Assembly: GCA_026119935.1 (NCBI GenBank)
Contig: JALRMH010000030.1
Span: forward strand, 310,001-374,000
Length of the DNA stretch: 64,000 bases
Direction of reading: 5' to 3'
From: Endothia cerciana
Taxonomy: Eukaryota > Ascomycota > Sordariomycetes > Diaporthales > Cryphonectriaceae
Shown here: piece by piece, positions 53,528 to 64,000 of the stretch
Layout of the letters: each line of letters starts with the position of its first letter
Position numbering within the stretch: the first letter of the stretch is position 1
Notes under the pieces: model-generated
What the model was told of the DNA's origin: nothing
What the model saw: the letters and a program-made list of their open reading frames with translations, nothing else
The model's database searches: none
Made by a program: the position numbers and the translations under genes

Positions 53528-55861
53528 ATGGCAGATGGTTATCAATATCTCCAGCAGCACCTTGGAAACCTCCTCTACGTACAGCCAACACCCAAGAACC
53601 CGCTTGCCGACCAGACCCTCCTGAACACCCTCCTCAGCCACGTCTCCCCGGGCCCGCGTCCCAGCTCCAAGTCGTCCGACCGAGGTTCGCCAGGCCGATC
53701 CGCCCAAGGCATGTACAATACCGGTCACCAGCCGGGGCCCAACTCCCGGCTCAATGGCGGGTCCAATGCCGCATCGCGCTCCATGCAGATGCTCTACAAC
53801 CATCCGTCTAACGCGTCCGGCCAGTATACCCACCCGTCACATCATCAGGGCATCCAGCCCGATCACTCTGGCCATGGTGCGTCTATGGGCCACGCCTCCG
53901 CCTACTCCAGTGGCATAATACCGAGCGCGAGCCCCTACTCGTCCAACAACATTCCCAACGGCCATCCGGGCACGACCAGGGGTGGCCAGGCGCAGCAGAT
54001 CAATGAGGAGTGGGCGTTGCAGCTCCGGCTACACAAGGAGGCGGAGAGGGCGCACGCGGCCATGAGTGAGCAGCACAGTGGTCACTACTTTGCGCGGCTG
54101 AAGGCAGCCGAGAACAGGGGGATAGGGCCCTCCATCGCTGCTACCACAACGAGCAACATAGTCGATGCCGATGATGAGCAGGGGGTCAGGCGCCCTCATA
54201 TGGTGGAAAAGACAGACCAGCGGCAGGAGTGGTTTAACATGGACATGAGCGGTCAGGGAGTGCGGCATCTATCACCGGAGCTGTTCGATCATTACGCCTT
54301 CCTGAAGGAGCTCTATCTCGCGTCGAATAGGCTCTCGCACGTACCCCCGGCCCTGGGACAGCTGAGGAAACTGACCCTGTTGGAACTGTCACACAACCAG
54401 ATCACAGAAGTCCCCCCGGAGCTGGGCATGTGCACCTCACTGAAGCAACTCTTACTCTTTGACAATCAGATCCAGACCCTCCCATACGAACTGGGCTCGC
54501 TCTTCAACCTGGAGATCCTCGGTATCGAGGGAAACCCGCTGGACGCCGAGCTGAAGCAAGAGCTGATGGAGAAGGGCACCAAGAGCTTGGTCGCTCTTCT
54601 TCGCGAGCAGGCGAAGGGTAAGCCGCCATCCGTCCTACTTCCGAGCCCAGACTGCTGACATTATGTGCTGCCAGTACCCCTTCCGCCGAACCCTCGACCG
54701 CTCATCGTTCTGAATGAAGACGTCTCGCCTACTTTGGAGCGCGTCAAGGTCCTCACTTGGAACATTCTGTGCGAAAAGTACTCTACTCCCAACATCTACG
54801 GATATACCCCAAGCGGAGCTCTTGCGTGGGAGTTCCGCAAGGACGCCATCCTACAGGAGATCAGAGAATGCGATGCCGACATCCTGTGTCTGCAGGAGGT
54901 GTCTGTCGATGCTATGCGGGAGGTGTTGAGCCCGGAGCTTGCCGCGAACGGCTACAAGGGCGTCCAGTTCTCCAGGACCAAGGCTAAAGTGATGTACGAC
55001 AAGGAGGCTAACGCGGTCGACGGCTGCGCAATCTTCTACAAGGCGAAGAAGTACATCCTTCTAGACAAGCAGGTCATTGATTTCTCTACCATCGCAATCA
55101 ATCGGCCTGACATGAAGACTCACCACGACATCTTCAACCGCGTTATGCCCAAGGACAACATCGGCATGATATGTTTCTTCGAGAGCCGGCAGACCGGAGC
55201 AAGGATGATCGTGGCCAACGCGCATTTGGCATGGGAACCGGAGTTGGCAGATGTGAAGCTCATCCAGACGGCCATTCTTATGGAGAATGTCACCAAGTAT
55301 GGGGAAAAGTACGCTCGGTGGCCGGCATGCCGTGACAAGAAATTCATCCAACTTGTAGCCGACGATGAGGAGCAGGAGGTAATGCCCGAGCCAGGACCGT
55401 CTCAGGAATATCGGAACAACACGGATATCCCGCTCCTGATTTGCGGCGACTACAACTCTCCTAGCGACAGTTCTGTCTACGAGCTGTTGTCGAAGGGGCG
55501 AGTCGCACCGGATCACGCGGACTTCGGCGGGCGTCAATACGGTACCTTTACGCGTGACGGTATCGAGCATCCTTTCCACCTCAGGTCCTCATACTCCTCT
55601 CTCAGCGGCACACCAGACGAGATACCATTCACAAACTACGTGCCGACCTTCCAAGGCGTGATCGACTACATCTGGTACTCGAGTAATTGTCTCGAGGTCA
55701 TCTCCCTACTGGGTTCACCTGACATGGATTACCTGAGGACGGTACCCGGATTTCCCCACTACCACTTCCCATCCGACCACCTTCACCTCATGGCGGAGGT
55801 GGCTATCAAGGCACGGAAGGACAAGAAGGCACTGCCTGAATCCGACTTCTCGAGTCGATAA
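53528..55861 (+). CDS. ccr4: CCR4, catalytic deadenylase of the CCR4-NOT complex
   Basis: Two exons, 53528-54617 and 54675-55861, with a 57-nt GTAAGC...CCAG intron (758 aa). It is the poly(A)-specific 3' exonuclease of CCR4-NOT, controlling mRNA turnover in the cytoplasm. Residues 1-235 are Gln/Ser/Asn/His-rich and probably disordered. Leucine-rich repeats at about 235-345 (LKELYLASNRLSHVPPALGQ) bind CAF1. The EEP nuclease domain runs from about 385 to 750: TWNILCEKYST, CLQEV with Glu438, NAHLAW with His547, CGDYNS with Asp622 and Asn624, and FPSDHLHL with Asp731-His732, all metal or catalytic residues. The start MADGYQY matches fungal CCR4 starts. Confidence 0.95.
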
Positions 55862-57205
55862 AGTCGTTTTGCGCTTTCGTCGGTCGGTTTTTGGCGTGGG
55901 CGCGCTGCTTTGGAATCTTGCGCTACTTTGGTTGTCGGGATAGGGGCAAACCCGGTGTTCTGGATCTGGTTCTACAAACGAAAGCGAGATGCGATAAGGG
56001 GAGATCTCATTCTCTCGGCAACGGTCTGTTTGGTTGAAGTGCGTGTCTGCATCTTGCGAGTGCGTGGTTGTCCCCCCCCCCCCCCTTTTTTTTTTTTTCT
56101 TTTTTTTCTTCTTCTTTTCTTCTTCCCCTTTTGTTCTGTGGGTTTTTCTTCCTCTGGGTTGGTGGTTCGATCTACGATGCTGATTGAAGATGGAAACAGG
56201 GTAAAATGGAGGAGGCGTGAGAGACCCGACACTGGACGCAAACTTTTTCTTACTAAGAAATCATCACATCACCACATGTTTGGCCGAAATACTGGAACCC
56301 TTTGTCACCTAGGTCATTGTCGGAAACACAGCAAAAACAACCCTCTCCGACGGACAGGGAGTAGGTGATGGGGGAGACAAGGGGCATCGTGGTCCCGCTT
56401 GTAGGAATATATTCCCATTTATGGTTCTCTCCTTTTGTTGATCAAGAAGCGGCCGCATTTTGCTGCCTGTGTCTATTTCTCTCTGTCGGAGTGGGACCAG
56501 CATTTTGGACGGATAGACCTGTCTGAGCACTCTTCACCGTGGGGTCAAACGGGCTCTGGAATCTGGATGGCATAGGTGGGGCAAACATAGTGATCGACTT
56601 CTTGTTCAGCGTGGATGAATAGTGGAAAAAGAAAAAGTTGGTTTGGGGGAGGGGGGGGTCCAGGTCACGTAGCGTCAGCGGGCTCTGGTGTTCCGAGGGC
56701 CATCAGTCAGTCGGTCGGCCAATGTTTTCTTCTTTCATCTCTCAACTAGGAAATCTCTTCTATCCTCGCGTCTCCCTCTTCCCCTTCCGAGCCTGCTCGT
56801 TGCCGGTGTGTTTCCAGTAATTGCTATGTTGCCGTGTCTGGTCCCGTCTGGCAGGCCAGTCAGTGTGAGGAGGTTATGGTCTCTCCCCTGCGTTGTATGA
56901 CATCGCGGCCTACTCCTGTGCCTCATCTCATCTGATCACCCGTCGGTGGCGGCAAAGACCTAAAACCCTGTGTGTGAATGTTTAACGTGCATGGTTGTCC
57001 CATCCCAGCTAGGAGTGGGTTGTAGCTCTCTGAGTCCCGCGTCCCGTGCGGTCGGCAATATAGTCCTCTGTTTCAGGAGGGAGGTGTACGGTGATCTGAT
57101 TGTATAAAGGCCCCAGAAGCAATTTTCGTGCCGCGCCAGATCCCCAATTGGGGGATCCGTGCCTCTCAGCTCGCCGTCCAAAACCTTACTTGACGCGACT
57201 ACCGG

Positions 57206-57255
57206 CAGCAGCAGCAGCAGCAGCAGCTGGTCTGGTCTGGTCTGGTCTGGTCTGG
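57206..57255. repeat. (CAG)7 followed by (TGGTC)5
   Basis: Two perfect short tandem arrays directly adjoining, in the gene-less region downstream of ccr4. Confidence 0.9.
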
Positions 57256-60200
57256 TTAGAGGCGCCCGGGCCCGGCCCTCATCGTCCCCCGCGTTGACGT
57301 CGAGCCTGGGCCCCTTTCAGCGGCGAGGTGTCGGACGTAGAATGGCCTCTGGTCCTCCGGGTTCTTATGTTTCCAATCCACACATCGCGTCCGCGCCGGT
57401 GCGTTATCGATGCAGGGACACCGAGCGGGCAAAGTGTAGAGATCGGGGTGGTCGAGGACGCGTGGTCGCAGTTCCTTCTCAGCCTGTCATGGTCTGGGAA
57501 CCTTAGGCCGCACGGCTCGTACCGCGTTGACACCATCGAGACTCCACATACTACCCGCAGAGTCCCGTTCAAGGAAATCAAGGCCAGTGAGACATTGGGA
57601 GGCCGGGGGGGCTCATGGGGACTCAAGATGGCAAGGGCGGATCTACATACGAATGTAGAGGGGAGGGAACAGGAAGGAGAGTGGGAGGGGGGGGCGGGAT
57701 AATAACACGTCCAACGCTCGTGCTAGGCTGTCCTGAGGAAGACATCGCAAAGCTGGCGCTGGCTGACGGGTGGTGACACGATGTCGCGCTTCTCTACAGC
57801 AGGACGAAAATTGCACCCGCGCGCCTCGTGGGGTATGTGTCGGTGCGCCTCACTCCGTCAGACGCGCGTCAGGAGCTGAATCAGGATGTCCATCGACAAG
57901 GAGCAGACGTATCATCGGATTAGCCAGGAGCGGGACGTCCAGAGCATAGACAACATTCAGGCCACCGCCCCCGGGCTTTACGGATCGACACGGCGACCCT
58001 GGCCCTCATCTCTTTTGCCTCTCTACACTTTTTCCTTCTGCTACTTTCAAGGCACTGTGTATGATACTATGCAGTCGCCGAATATCACTTCCATGTGCCG
58101 GGCCTCCCGTCCTTCCCGGTCAGGAGGCTGAATTACTTTCCTTCTGTCCAGGCATGTCCCGGCGATGGGCCATGTTCATACGATAGTAGGTGGACCCGCA
58201 ACGGCCTCGGGGCCCATTCCGAGATCTAGTCGCATTCAGCCCTCGACGTGTGAATTTGGAAAGTGTTCCTCGTGGTCCTCCAGCCAGATAGGCAGAGAGC
58301 CGCCGTGATGCTCTCTTCGCCCTCGACTCCTACGGGACCCAACGGGACCATCGGCGTGCGGTTGGGAATCCTGACCTCCGGAAACATGTGATTGTGGGGC
58401 TGGCTGTGTGGTAGTATGCCGCCGGTAGAAGTTGCCCCGCGGGGTTTCTCTCATAGGATCACCGCTACGAAGCGACACCGGAGTCCTACGATCGCCGTGG
58501 TGCAGGGGGGATTATCGCGAGATGACGACGCCGCCTACTGGCTCAAGGACATCCTCCAGAGGCTGGAGCGGGGGTTGGTTGAAGGCGCCTCGTGCCGGTA
58601 AATGCCAGCGCACCGGTTAATTAGCGAGCGCAAGAAGGTCTGAGGTTCCGACAGAGGGCCATCATGTCCCGAAGGGCAAAAAAAGAAACAGTCGCGTACT
58701 ATCAATGGGTAAACTTGGCACTGGCTGGTGTAGCAGGAGTGGTTTTCTGGGAAGACCAGCAGACAACTCGCATGAGGCATGAAGTTCCCTTCCGGAAAGT
58801 GGGAGACAACAACCGGGGGCTTTGAGAGAGTAATTTTGCCGCGCCTGTCAGGTTGGATGCGGTGGATTAGGGCATATAGCACCAAAGGAGTAGTAACGCA
58901 CAGGACCTGCACTGCGACGCTGCCGCCGGGGGGTGGGTCATTTCTCACGCGCCGAGGGCGGCTGTGAGCAATGCCAGGGTGTGAGGTTCATCAAAGCTGG
59001 GGGAGTGACTGATAGCGGCCGACGCGATGAACGAGTGAGGAGAGGTCGGGAGGAGAAGACGTCATGGCTACCTCTTGTAGACTTTGAGCGGCTGATATCG
59101 TCAGGCCCAGGACGAGAGCAGCCTGAGATGGGCGGTGTGAGGGTGCCAAAACGAAACACCGACCTGTCGCTGGTGAAGCCCTGTTTTTGTCCTGGACGCC
59201 TTAAGGATCATCCAAGGCGACGCTAAGATGGGCAACCGAGCCCGCCAAGGTTGAGTCTAATCGGAACAAGCAACGGGCGGTGGGCAGAAGAGGACCATGC
59301 ATCCCGTTGGCGATAGTCTTTGACTAATAGGACTTTCCCGCTTCCGGCTCAAACCTTGGACCGCACCACCCAACTTTGGCAGTGCAAGCTGGTGTGGGTG
59401 TGGTCAAGTGCCGAGCACCAAGAGATCGTCCCTGCATCGCCGTTGATGGCAGGCTGTACGCGTGATTTGCCGGGCATGTCACGTTTTATGGGGACTGTGG
59501 ATGACCGTGCAGGTAATGGCCTGCTTTTCTTCTCCCTCCCGCGCGGGACATCCGTCGGGAATACCTGCACCTTTTTCTCGTCTCCTCACATCTGCCTGAC
59601 CGAGAACAAGGATGGGGGGCATGCGCACGCCTCCCAAAACAGAAAGAAACCAACAATAATAATAAAAATAAATAAAAATAAAAAAACCCGGCGGGTCGTC
59701 CGCGGAGAGATTGTGCAGATCATGGCACGCCAGGATTCAGGCCGGGGGGGGGGGGTGCGAGGACGAGATCTGGTTCGGGCACAGAGATGGGAAGAGGAGT
59801 GGGCAACCAGGAACCCCGTCTTCCTGTGTCCAACTCCCGGGTTCTAGGTCAGCATCTCAGTAGGCATCACCCATGCTGATGGCTGACGCCGTGAGAGAGG
59901 GGGCTTTGACATACGCAACCACGGCTCAATCTCGGGGATGGCCCACGAGACCGCCAGAGAGGAATCCTTCCCGTTCGTCGACATGTACGTTAACTTCAAT
60001 ATCCAAGAAGTCCAGTCCGATATGGGGAGCAAATCCTGAGTGGTCTTCCATGGTTGTGATATGGCCTAATTTGGGTTGCAAGCGTCAGGCTTTGGGGAGG
60101 GGGGAGGGGGGTTTACTTGATCCGCGACTGGTCCCACGGTCTCCGGAGCGTTGCAGTCACTTGCCGTAGTCTCTCCTCCGGCGGCAGACAGCCCAAGTAT

Positions 60201-62416
60201 TATTGATTTGATGGTGACACATTGGGGCCCCTCTATCATCAGGTCTGTCCAGCCTATTGATGATAGGGTTTCAGCTGCCCCAGGGCATGTCGTCTACCCC
60301 GCCTTCCGCCCTATCCTTCTATCAAGGCTGGCATTGGGCCACAAAACCTTGGCGCAAGTCCCGGCCGAGAACCTGGGGGGGTTCACGGATCTGGTGGGTG
60401 ACCGTCCCTCCGTGCGGGTATTGCAGGCCCATGGGTTAAGACTGTCGCGCGGTGGGAAACGAAACAACCCTATGTGCGAGTCTATTCCTTTGCAACCCCC
60501 CCTTCCATCTCCCCATGTATGGGGTGCATGCATGCTGCTTATGAGGAAATCCCCATGTTGCAGGGAGTGAGGCTCAACGCCGCCCATCGACGTAGTGGTG
60601 TGCACGAGAAAGGACGAACTATACAAGGCTGTGGGCTCACTAACGGTCTACGGTGCATGGCCCCGATTGGCACTATCTTCCGTAGAGATACTGATAGACA
60701 GTGATAGTGCCCCATGGAGCAAGCCGCAAGACGAAAAGCAAGTTCAGGTGTGGCCCTAGATGGTCTGCATCGTCTGTGGACTGGACCCGGCGCCGTTCAT
60801 TCCCCCCACCCTCTCGGTGCCTCTCCAGCAGACCGGCCAGGGTTTCAGGTGTCTGGGTGCTGAGTGAGACTAACAACGACTAAGTCGGCAGCTGTGGCTA
60901 CGATACTCCAGGCACCGGCGTCTACAGTCACCGGGTGATGGTGGCAAGAGGAGAGAAGAAACAAGCAAGTTACAGAATTTAACGAAGGAGAAGCAGGAGG
61001 AGGAGAGGCAAGAAAATGAACAGGTCGAAGGGGAGGGAAAATATATATATATATATAAATAGAAAGTAAACAAAGAAAAGAAGAAAAAGTCTGCAAAAAT
61101 CCTTCAGGTCTGGTTGTATCGGCTGTGACGTTATTATGCAATCTTTGACCCCTCCAGCCCTCGCCCCCGAGGTTGGAAGCGTATAGCCTTCCAGGCCATA
61201 TGGTGGTGAATCCGATCGAGTCATGGTTATGGAGTCCAGCGCATGGTCGGCCGTCGAGAGAAGCGCGAGGCACGCCGCCACCAGCGATTCCGCGGGCGCT
61301 CGCCCAGCTGTCAAGACCGTCTCCAACGTCATGTTAGGCGGGGACGGGCGAGACAGTGCGAGGTAAGTACCTCAAGCAGAGGACGCACGGGCTTAGCAGC
61401 AATTCCCCCCCCCCCCCCTATAATTATTACCATGGGAATTCACATGGCAATCGTGATCAAACCTCGTTGACGTCGAGAAAGCTGCATATCTCAACCCACC
61501 GATTTCGTGTCACACCATAGTACATAGTAGGTATCAGGATACTAATGCAGTAGTGTGATCGTAATAAAGCGATCGTCATACAGGAGGCTCGTTGGTAGAT
61601 CCTTGAGAAAGGTGTTGCCCTTGACTGTGCGGACTCACCCGGCCAGTACGGTACTTGAATAGTCCAGGGGAGCATTAGAATTAGCGGTCCGCCGCCTCTG
61701 AGTCTTCAGGCCCCACCCCACCCGACTTGGCCACTTGGGGCCGCCGGGACCACCTACGCCAGCTACACATCTGGCACTGTACGAACCATGTACCGGCGTA
61801 TCCCTCCCCTTGCCCAAGGCTCGTTCGTAGTTTGCCGTGCTATTCTAGGTTTCGTCCTCTCAATTTTCACCACCAACCTGCATCAGCACTGAACCACCAG
61901 GCTCAGCTGCACCTGCAAGAAGGCGGACGCCCAATCCTCCTCCAAAATCTCACAACGCTCTGAGGGGAGGGACGCCTCGCGGCTGCATTGCTTCCCTCCA
62001 CCACGTCTCACATCTCACCTCATCTCTTCCCTACTTACTGACCCCTGATTACTTCGGCTGCGGCTCGCCTTCTCGCCTACGCAGCGGTACTGCTTCAGTT
62101 CGGCGCTGTAATCTTCGACGCCATTGTTCGTCTTCTTCTTGTCTCTCCTTTCACCCCTCGACCAGCAACACCGGCATCAACGGGCACAAACACGAAAAAC
62201 GGACGTAGGACACAGACACGACCCAAGTGGACCGGCTGGCAACGGGACCGACAGAAGCAGGCAGAATCGCATGTCTGGACTCGCACCATTCCGATCACCC
62301 TCCTTCGTGCCAACCCGGGTCGGCCTTGAGCTGAGCGAGGTTCAACATACCGACCACACTTCTGCCCCGAATCAAGCCTGACCTCCGCCTCTCCGAGCTG
62401 CTGTTGGGTCGGCGTC

Positions 62417-62465
62417 AGCCCAGCCCAGCCCGGCCCAGCCCGGCCCAGCCCGGCCCAGCCCAGCC
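62417..62465. repeat. 10-bp tandem repeat, CAGCCCGGCC
   Basis: About four to five copies, 130 bp before the start codon of the Sel1-like gene. Confidence 0.85.
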
Positions 62466-62596
62466 CCCAAGCTGGTAGGAAAAGGAGAAGAGGAGGATAC
62501 GGGACGAGGACCACGCCGTTGTTCGACCTTGCCCCTTGCTGGCCTCGGAACTCTTCTGTTCTGGGCTCCAGCACAAGGGTGAGGGCAGGACATCGT

Positions 62597-64000
62597 ATGC
62601 CTCGCGCCTCCTCGGCCAAGCGACAGCAGGGAGCGGCCAATAATCGCGAACAAAGACACGAGAATGGGCTGGTAGGTCCAGGGAAGCGCATCGTCAACAA
62701 GAAAAAGAGCAGGAACGAGATTCGTCTTGATGGCAGCCCCAGGCCCAGCCTCAAAACTGCATCTTCTCAGCCTCAACCTCACGCCCAGTCTCTGTCGTCT
62801 CTCGACAGCGCCGCTCCCCCGCCGCCCCCTTCCTCCCTGCCGCCCATCCCGAGTGCCCATGCAAATGGAAATGGAAACGGCTACGGCTACGCGAAGCACA
62901 ACAACAGTACCGCCGACATCATGTCCGCCGACAACCACAGGCGCCCCTCTCTAGCTGCCTACTCCGAGACCTCCTCCTCCGAGTCCATCTCTGTTTCCAC
63001 CGTCCAGGTTGCCGCCGAGGACGCCCACCGCCGCATCGATGTCAACGCCGCCAAGAATACGAACGTTCACCGCGACACCGGCCCTCTCGACCTGGCCTTC
63101 AGCGTCCTCCGGTCCTGCCCCCTGCATGACACCATCGCCATCCTCATAATCCTCATGCAGCTGTCCCCGTTCGCCCTCTCCAGCATCTACACCCTCTTCA
63201 CCCTGCTGACCTTTGTCCCGCCACCCACCACAAACTCCGGCCTGAGCGTCACCGAGATCTTCGATGGCTTCGGCGCCCCGAATCTGTGGACCCTCGTCGG
63301 GCTGGACCTGTTCTTCCTGATCGTCTTCGCGTTCATGCCGCTGCAGGACCTCATATTGGAGTTCGCACAGGTGGTGGTTGCTATGACCTTGGGAGGAGGA
63401 GCAAGCTCAAGAGGGGGGACAACACACAACATATTCTTATGCGTGGGGGTCGTCTTACTCAATCATTTTGGCCAACACCAGGCCCTCAGCAGGTATTCAT
63501 CAAACATCAGGACGTTGTTGGGGACTTCGTGGGGTACGCCGGACGCCGACGACCCCCTGGAACCTGGACCCAGTACGTATGGGAGAAAGGTGCCGAGGGG
63601 GTTGTTTCGGAGCATTTTGGCTATCCACATACTCGTCCAAGGGCTCGTTCGTTACGTCAGAGATTGGTATCTGAGGCGGGAGAGGCGCGACCTGCTGTCC
63701 CAAAGCCAATCCGACCCGGAAGCTGCCAAGACACCCACTCTTGCGGTGGATCAAGCTTCCGAGGGCGGGTTGACGCCCACAGATGCCGACCCGAGCAGGC
63801 AGGCGGCGAGCTCGGCAGCGTCAACAAAGAAACGGAGGAAACAGAGCCATCAGGTGCGCATTCGACAACCGCTCTGGGCAGCTTTGGCGAGCACCAAGAT
63901 CGTTATGGTGAAGGAGTACGAGCTATCACAAGCGACGCAAGAGTCGGCTGGCTCCAACGCAACCGACATCCACAACCTCGGAAACGCCCCCTTCTATACG
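62597..64000 (+). CDS. ER-membrane Sel1/Ubx2-like protein (3' truncated by window)
   Basis: One frame is open from the ATG at 62597 to the window end (468 codons). Residues 1-140 are basic, Ser/Pro/Asn-rich and probably cytosolic, with KRIVNKKKSRNEIRL early on. Residues about 155-270 give two or three membrane segments: LDLAFSVLRSCPLHDTIAIL, then MQLSPFALSSIYTLFTLLTF, and LWTLVGLDLFFLIVFAFMPL. The LRSCPLHDTIAILIILMQL and VVAMTLGGGASS patterns are those of fungal proteins annotated as Sel1/Ubx2 ubiquitin-ligase-associated membrane proteins. That assignment rests on remembered sequence pattern and is moderate. A conserved-looking IHILVQGLVRYVRDWYLRRE segment follows. Further introns may lie beyond the window. 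Confidence 0.6.
   Translation, partial: MPRASSAKRQQGAANNREQRHENGLVGPGKRIVNKKKSRNEIRLDGSPRPSLKTASSQPQPHAQSLSSLDSAAPPPPPSSLPPIPSAHANGNGNGYGYAKHNNSTADIMSADNHRRPSLAAYSETSSSESISVSTVQVAAEDAHRRIDVNAAKNTNVHRDTGPLDLAFSVLRSCPLHDTIAILIILMQLSPFALSSIYTLFTLLTFVPPPTTNSGLSVTEIFDGFGAPNLWTLVGLDLFFLIVFAFMPLQDLILEFAQVVVAMTLGGGASSRGGTTHNIFLCVGVVLLNHFGQHQALSRYSSNIRTLLGTSWGTPDADDPLEPGPSTYGRKVPRGLFRSILAIHILVQGLVRYVRDWYLRRERRDLLSQSQSDPEAAKTPTLAVDQASEGGLTPTDADPSRQAASSAASTKKRRKQSHQVRIRQPLWAALASTKIVMVKEYELSQATQESAGSNATDIHNLGNAPFYT

Larger units (their letters stand above)
55862..62596. other. 6.7-kb region without recognisable genes
   Basis: 3' flank of ccr4, then a long stretch up to the Sel1-like gene. Contains C/T homopolymers at about 56072-56128, (CAG)n(TGGTC)n at about 57206-57255, an A-rich stretch near 59655-59687, a TA-dinucleotide tract at about 61042-61057 and a 10-bp C-rich repeat at 62417-62465. 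No family or splice-consistent coding sequence found on either strand. Parts may be long untranslated leaders or non-coding RNA. Confidence 0.5.

Noticed and set aside
59320..59847. 175-codon plus-strand open frame in the gene-less region
   Set aside because: Includes a low-complexity A-rich run read as Ile/Lys/Asn repeats and no family signal.
62095..62938. minus-strand open frames overlapping the start of the Sel1-like gene
   Set aside because: Gly/Arg-rich antisense shadows of the plus-strand coding sequence and the C-rich repeat.

Overview
The window is nuclear DNA of a filamentous ascomycete, most likely a Sordariomycete. It is moderately GC-rich. Its genes carry short spliceosomal introns (about 50-160 nt, GT...AG), and it encodes fungus-restricted families: the Rtt109 histone acetyltransferase, 2EXR and fungal-rhodopsin domain proteins, a Zn2Cys6 activator, a CCR4 deadenylase and an Rds1-type ferritin-like protein. 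I cannot name the species. No complete transposon, virus, CRISPR array or rRNA was recognised. Exon coordinates below were read by hand from splice motifs, reading frame and family conservation, without transcript data.

Layout. 0-6 kb: the end of an unknown gene, rtt109 (-), mitoribosomal mL57 (+) and a 2EXR protein (-). 6.9-13.7 kb is a metabolic neighbourhood: dienelactone hydrolase (+), an NMT1/THI5-like periplasmic-binding-fold protein (-), a small unrecognised two-exon reading (-), a DUF1989 protein (+) and an HD-domain phosphohydrolase (+). 14.5-22.7 kb holds membrane and secreted proteins: a two-domain fasciclin protein, an LAT-type amino acid permease and a seven-helix fungal rhodopsin-domain protein. 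22.7-29.3 kb is gene-poor. It has one intron-containing tRNA-Val(AAC), two broken tRNA-Val halves, short tandem repeats and one orphan Cys-motif gene.

29.3-47.3 kb: a D-2-hydroxyacid dehydrogenase (-), a secreted concanavalin-A-like protein (+), a Zn2Cys6 regulator (+), a small bZIP (+), an Rds1-like secreted ferritin-fold protein (-), a hotdog thioesterase (-), a decayed MFS transporter (-) and an LYR-motif protein with a 13-nt exon (+). 47.4-64 kb: a SAM methyltransferase (-), ccr4 (+), 6.7 kb with no recognisable gene, then the first 468 codons of an ER-membrane Sel1/Ubx2-like protein that leaves the window.

The genes do not form one pathway. The most suggestive association is the divergent pair of an NMT1/THI5-like binding protein and a DUF1989 protein, because bacterial relatives of both families occur together in urea/guanidine-utilisation operons. 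The most unusual gene architecture is the LYR gene (87 aa in four exons). The tRNA-Val halves, the MFS relic and several gene-less multi-kilobase stretches mark the less constrained parts.
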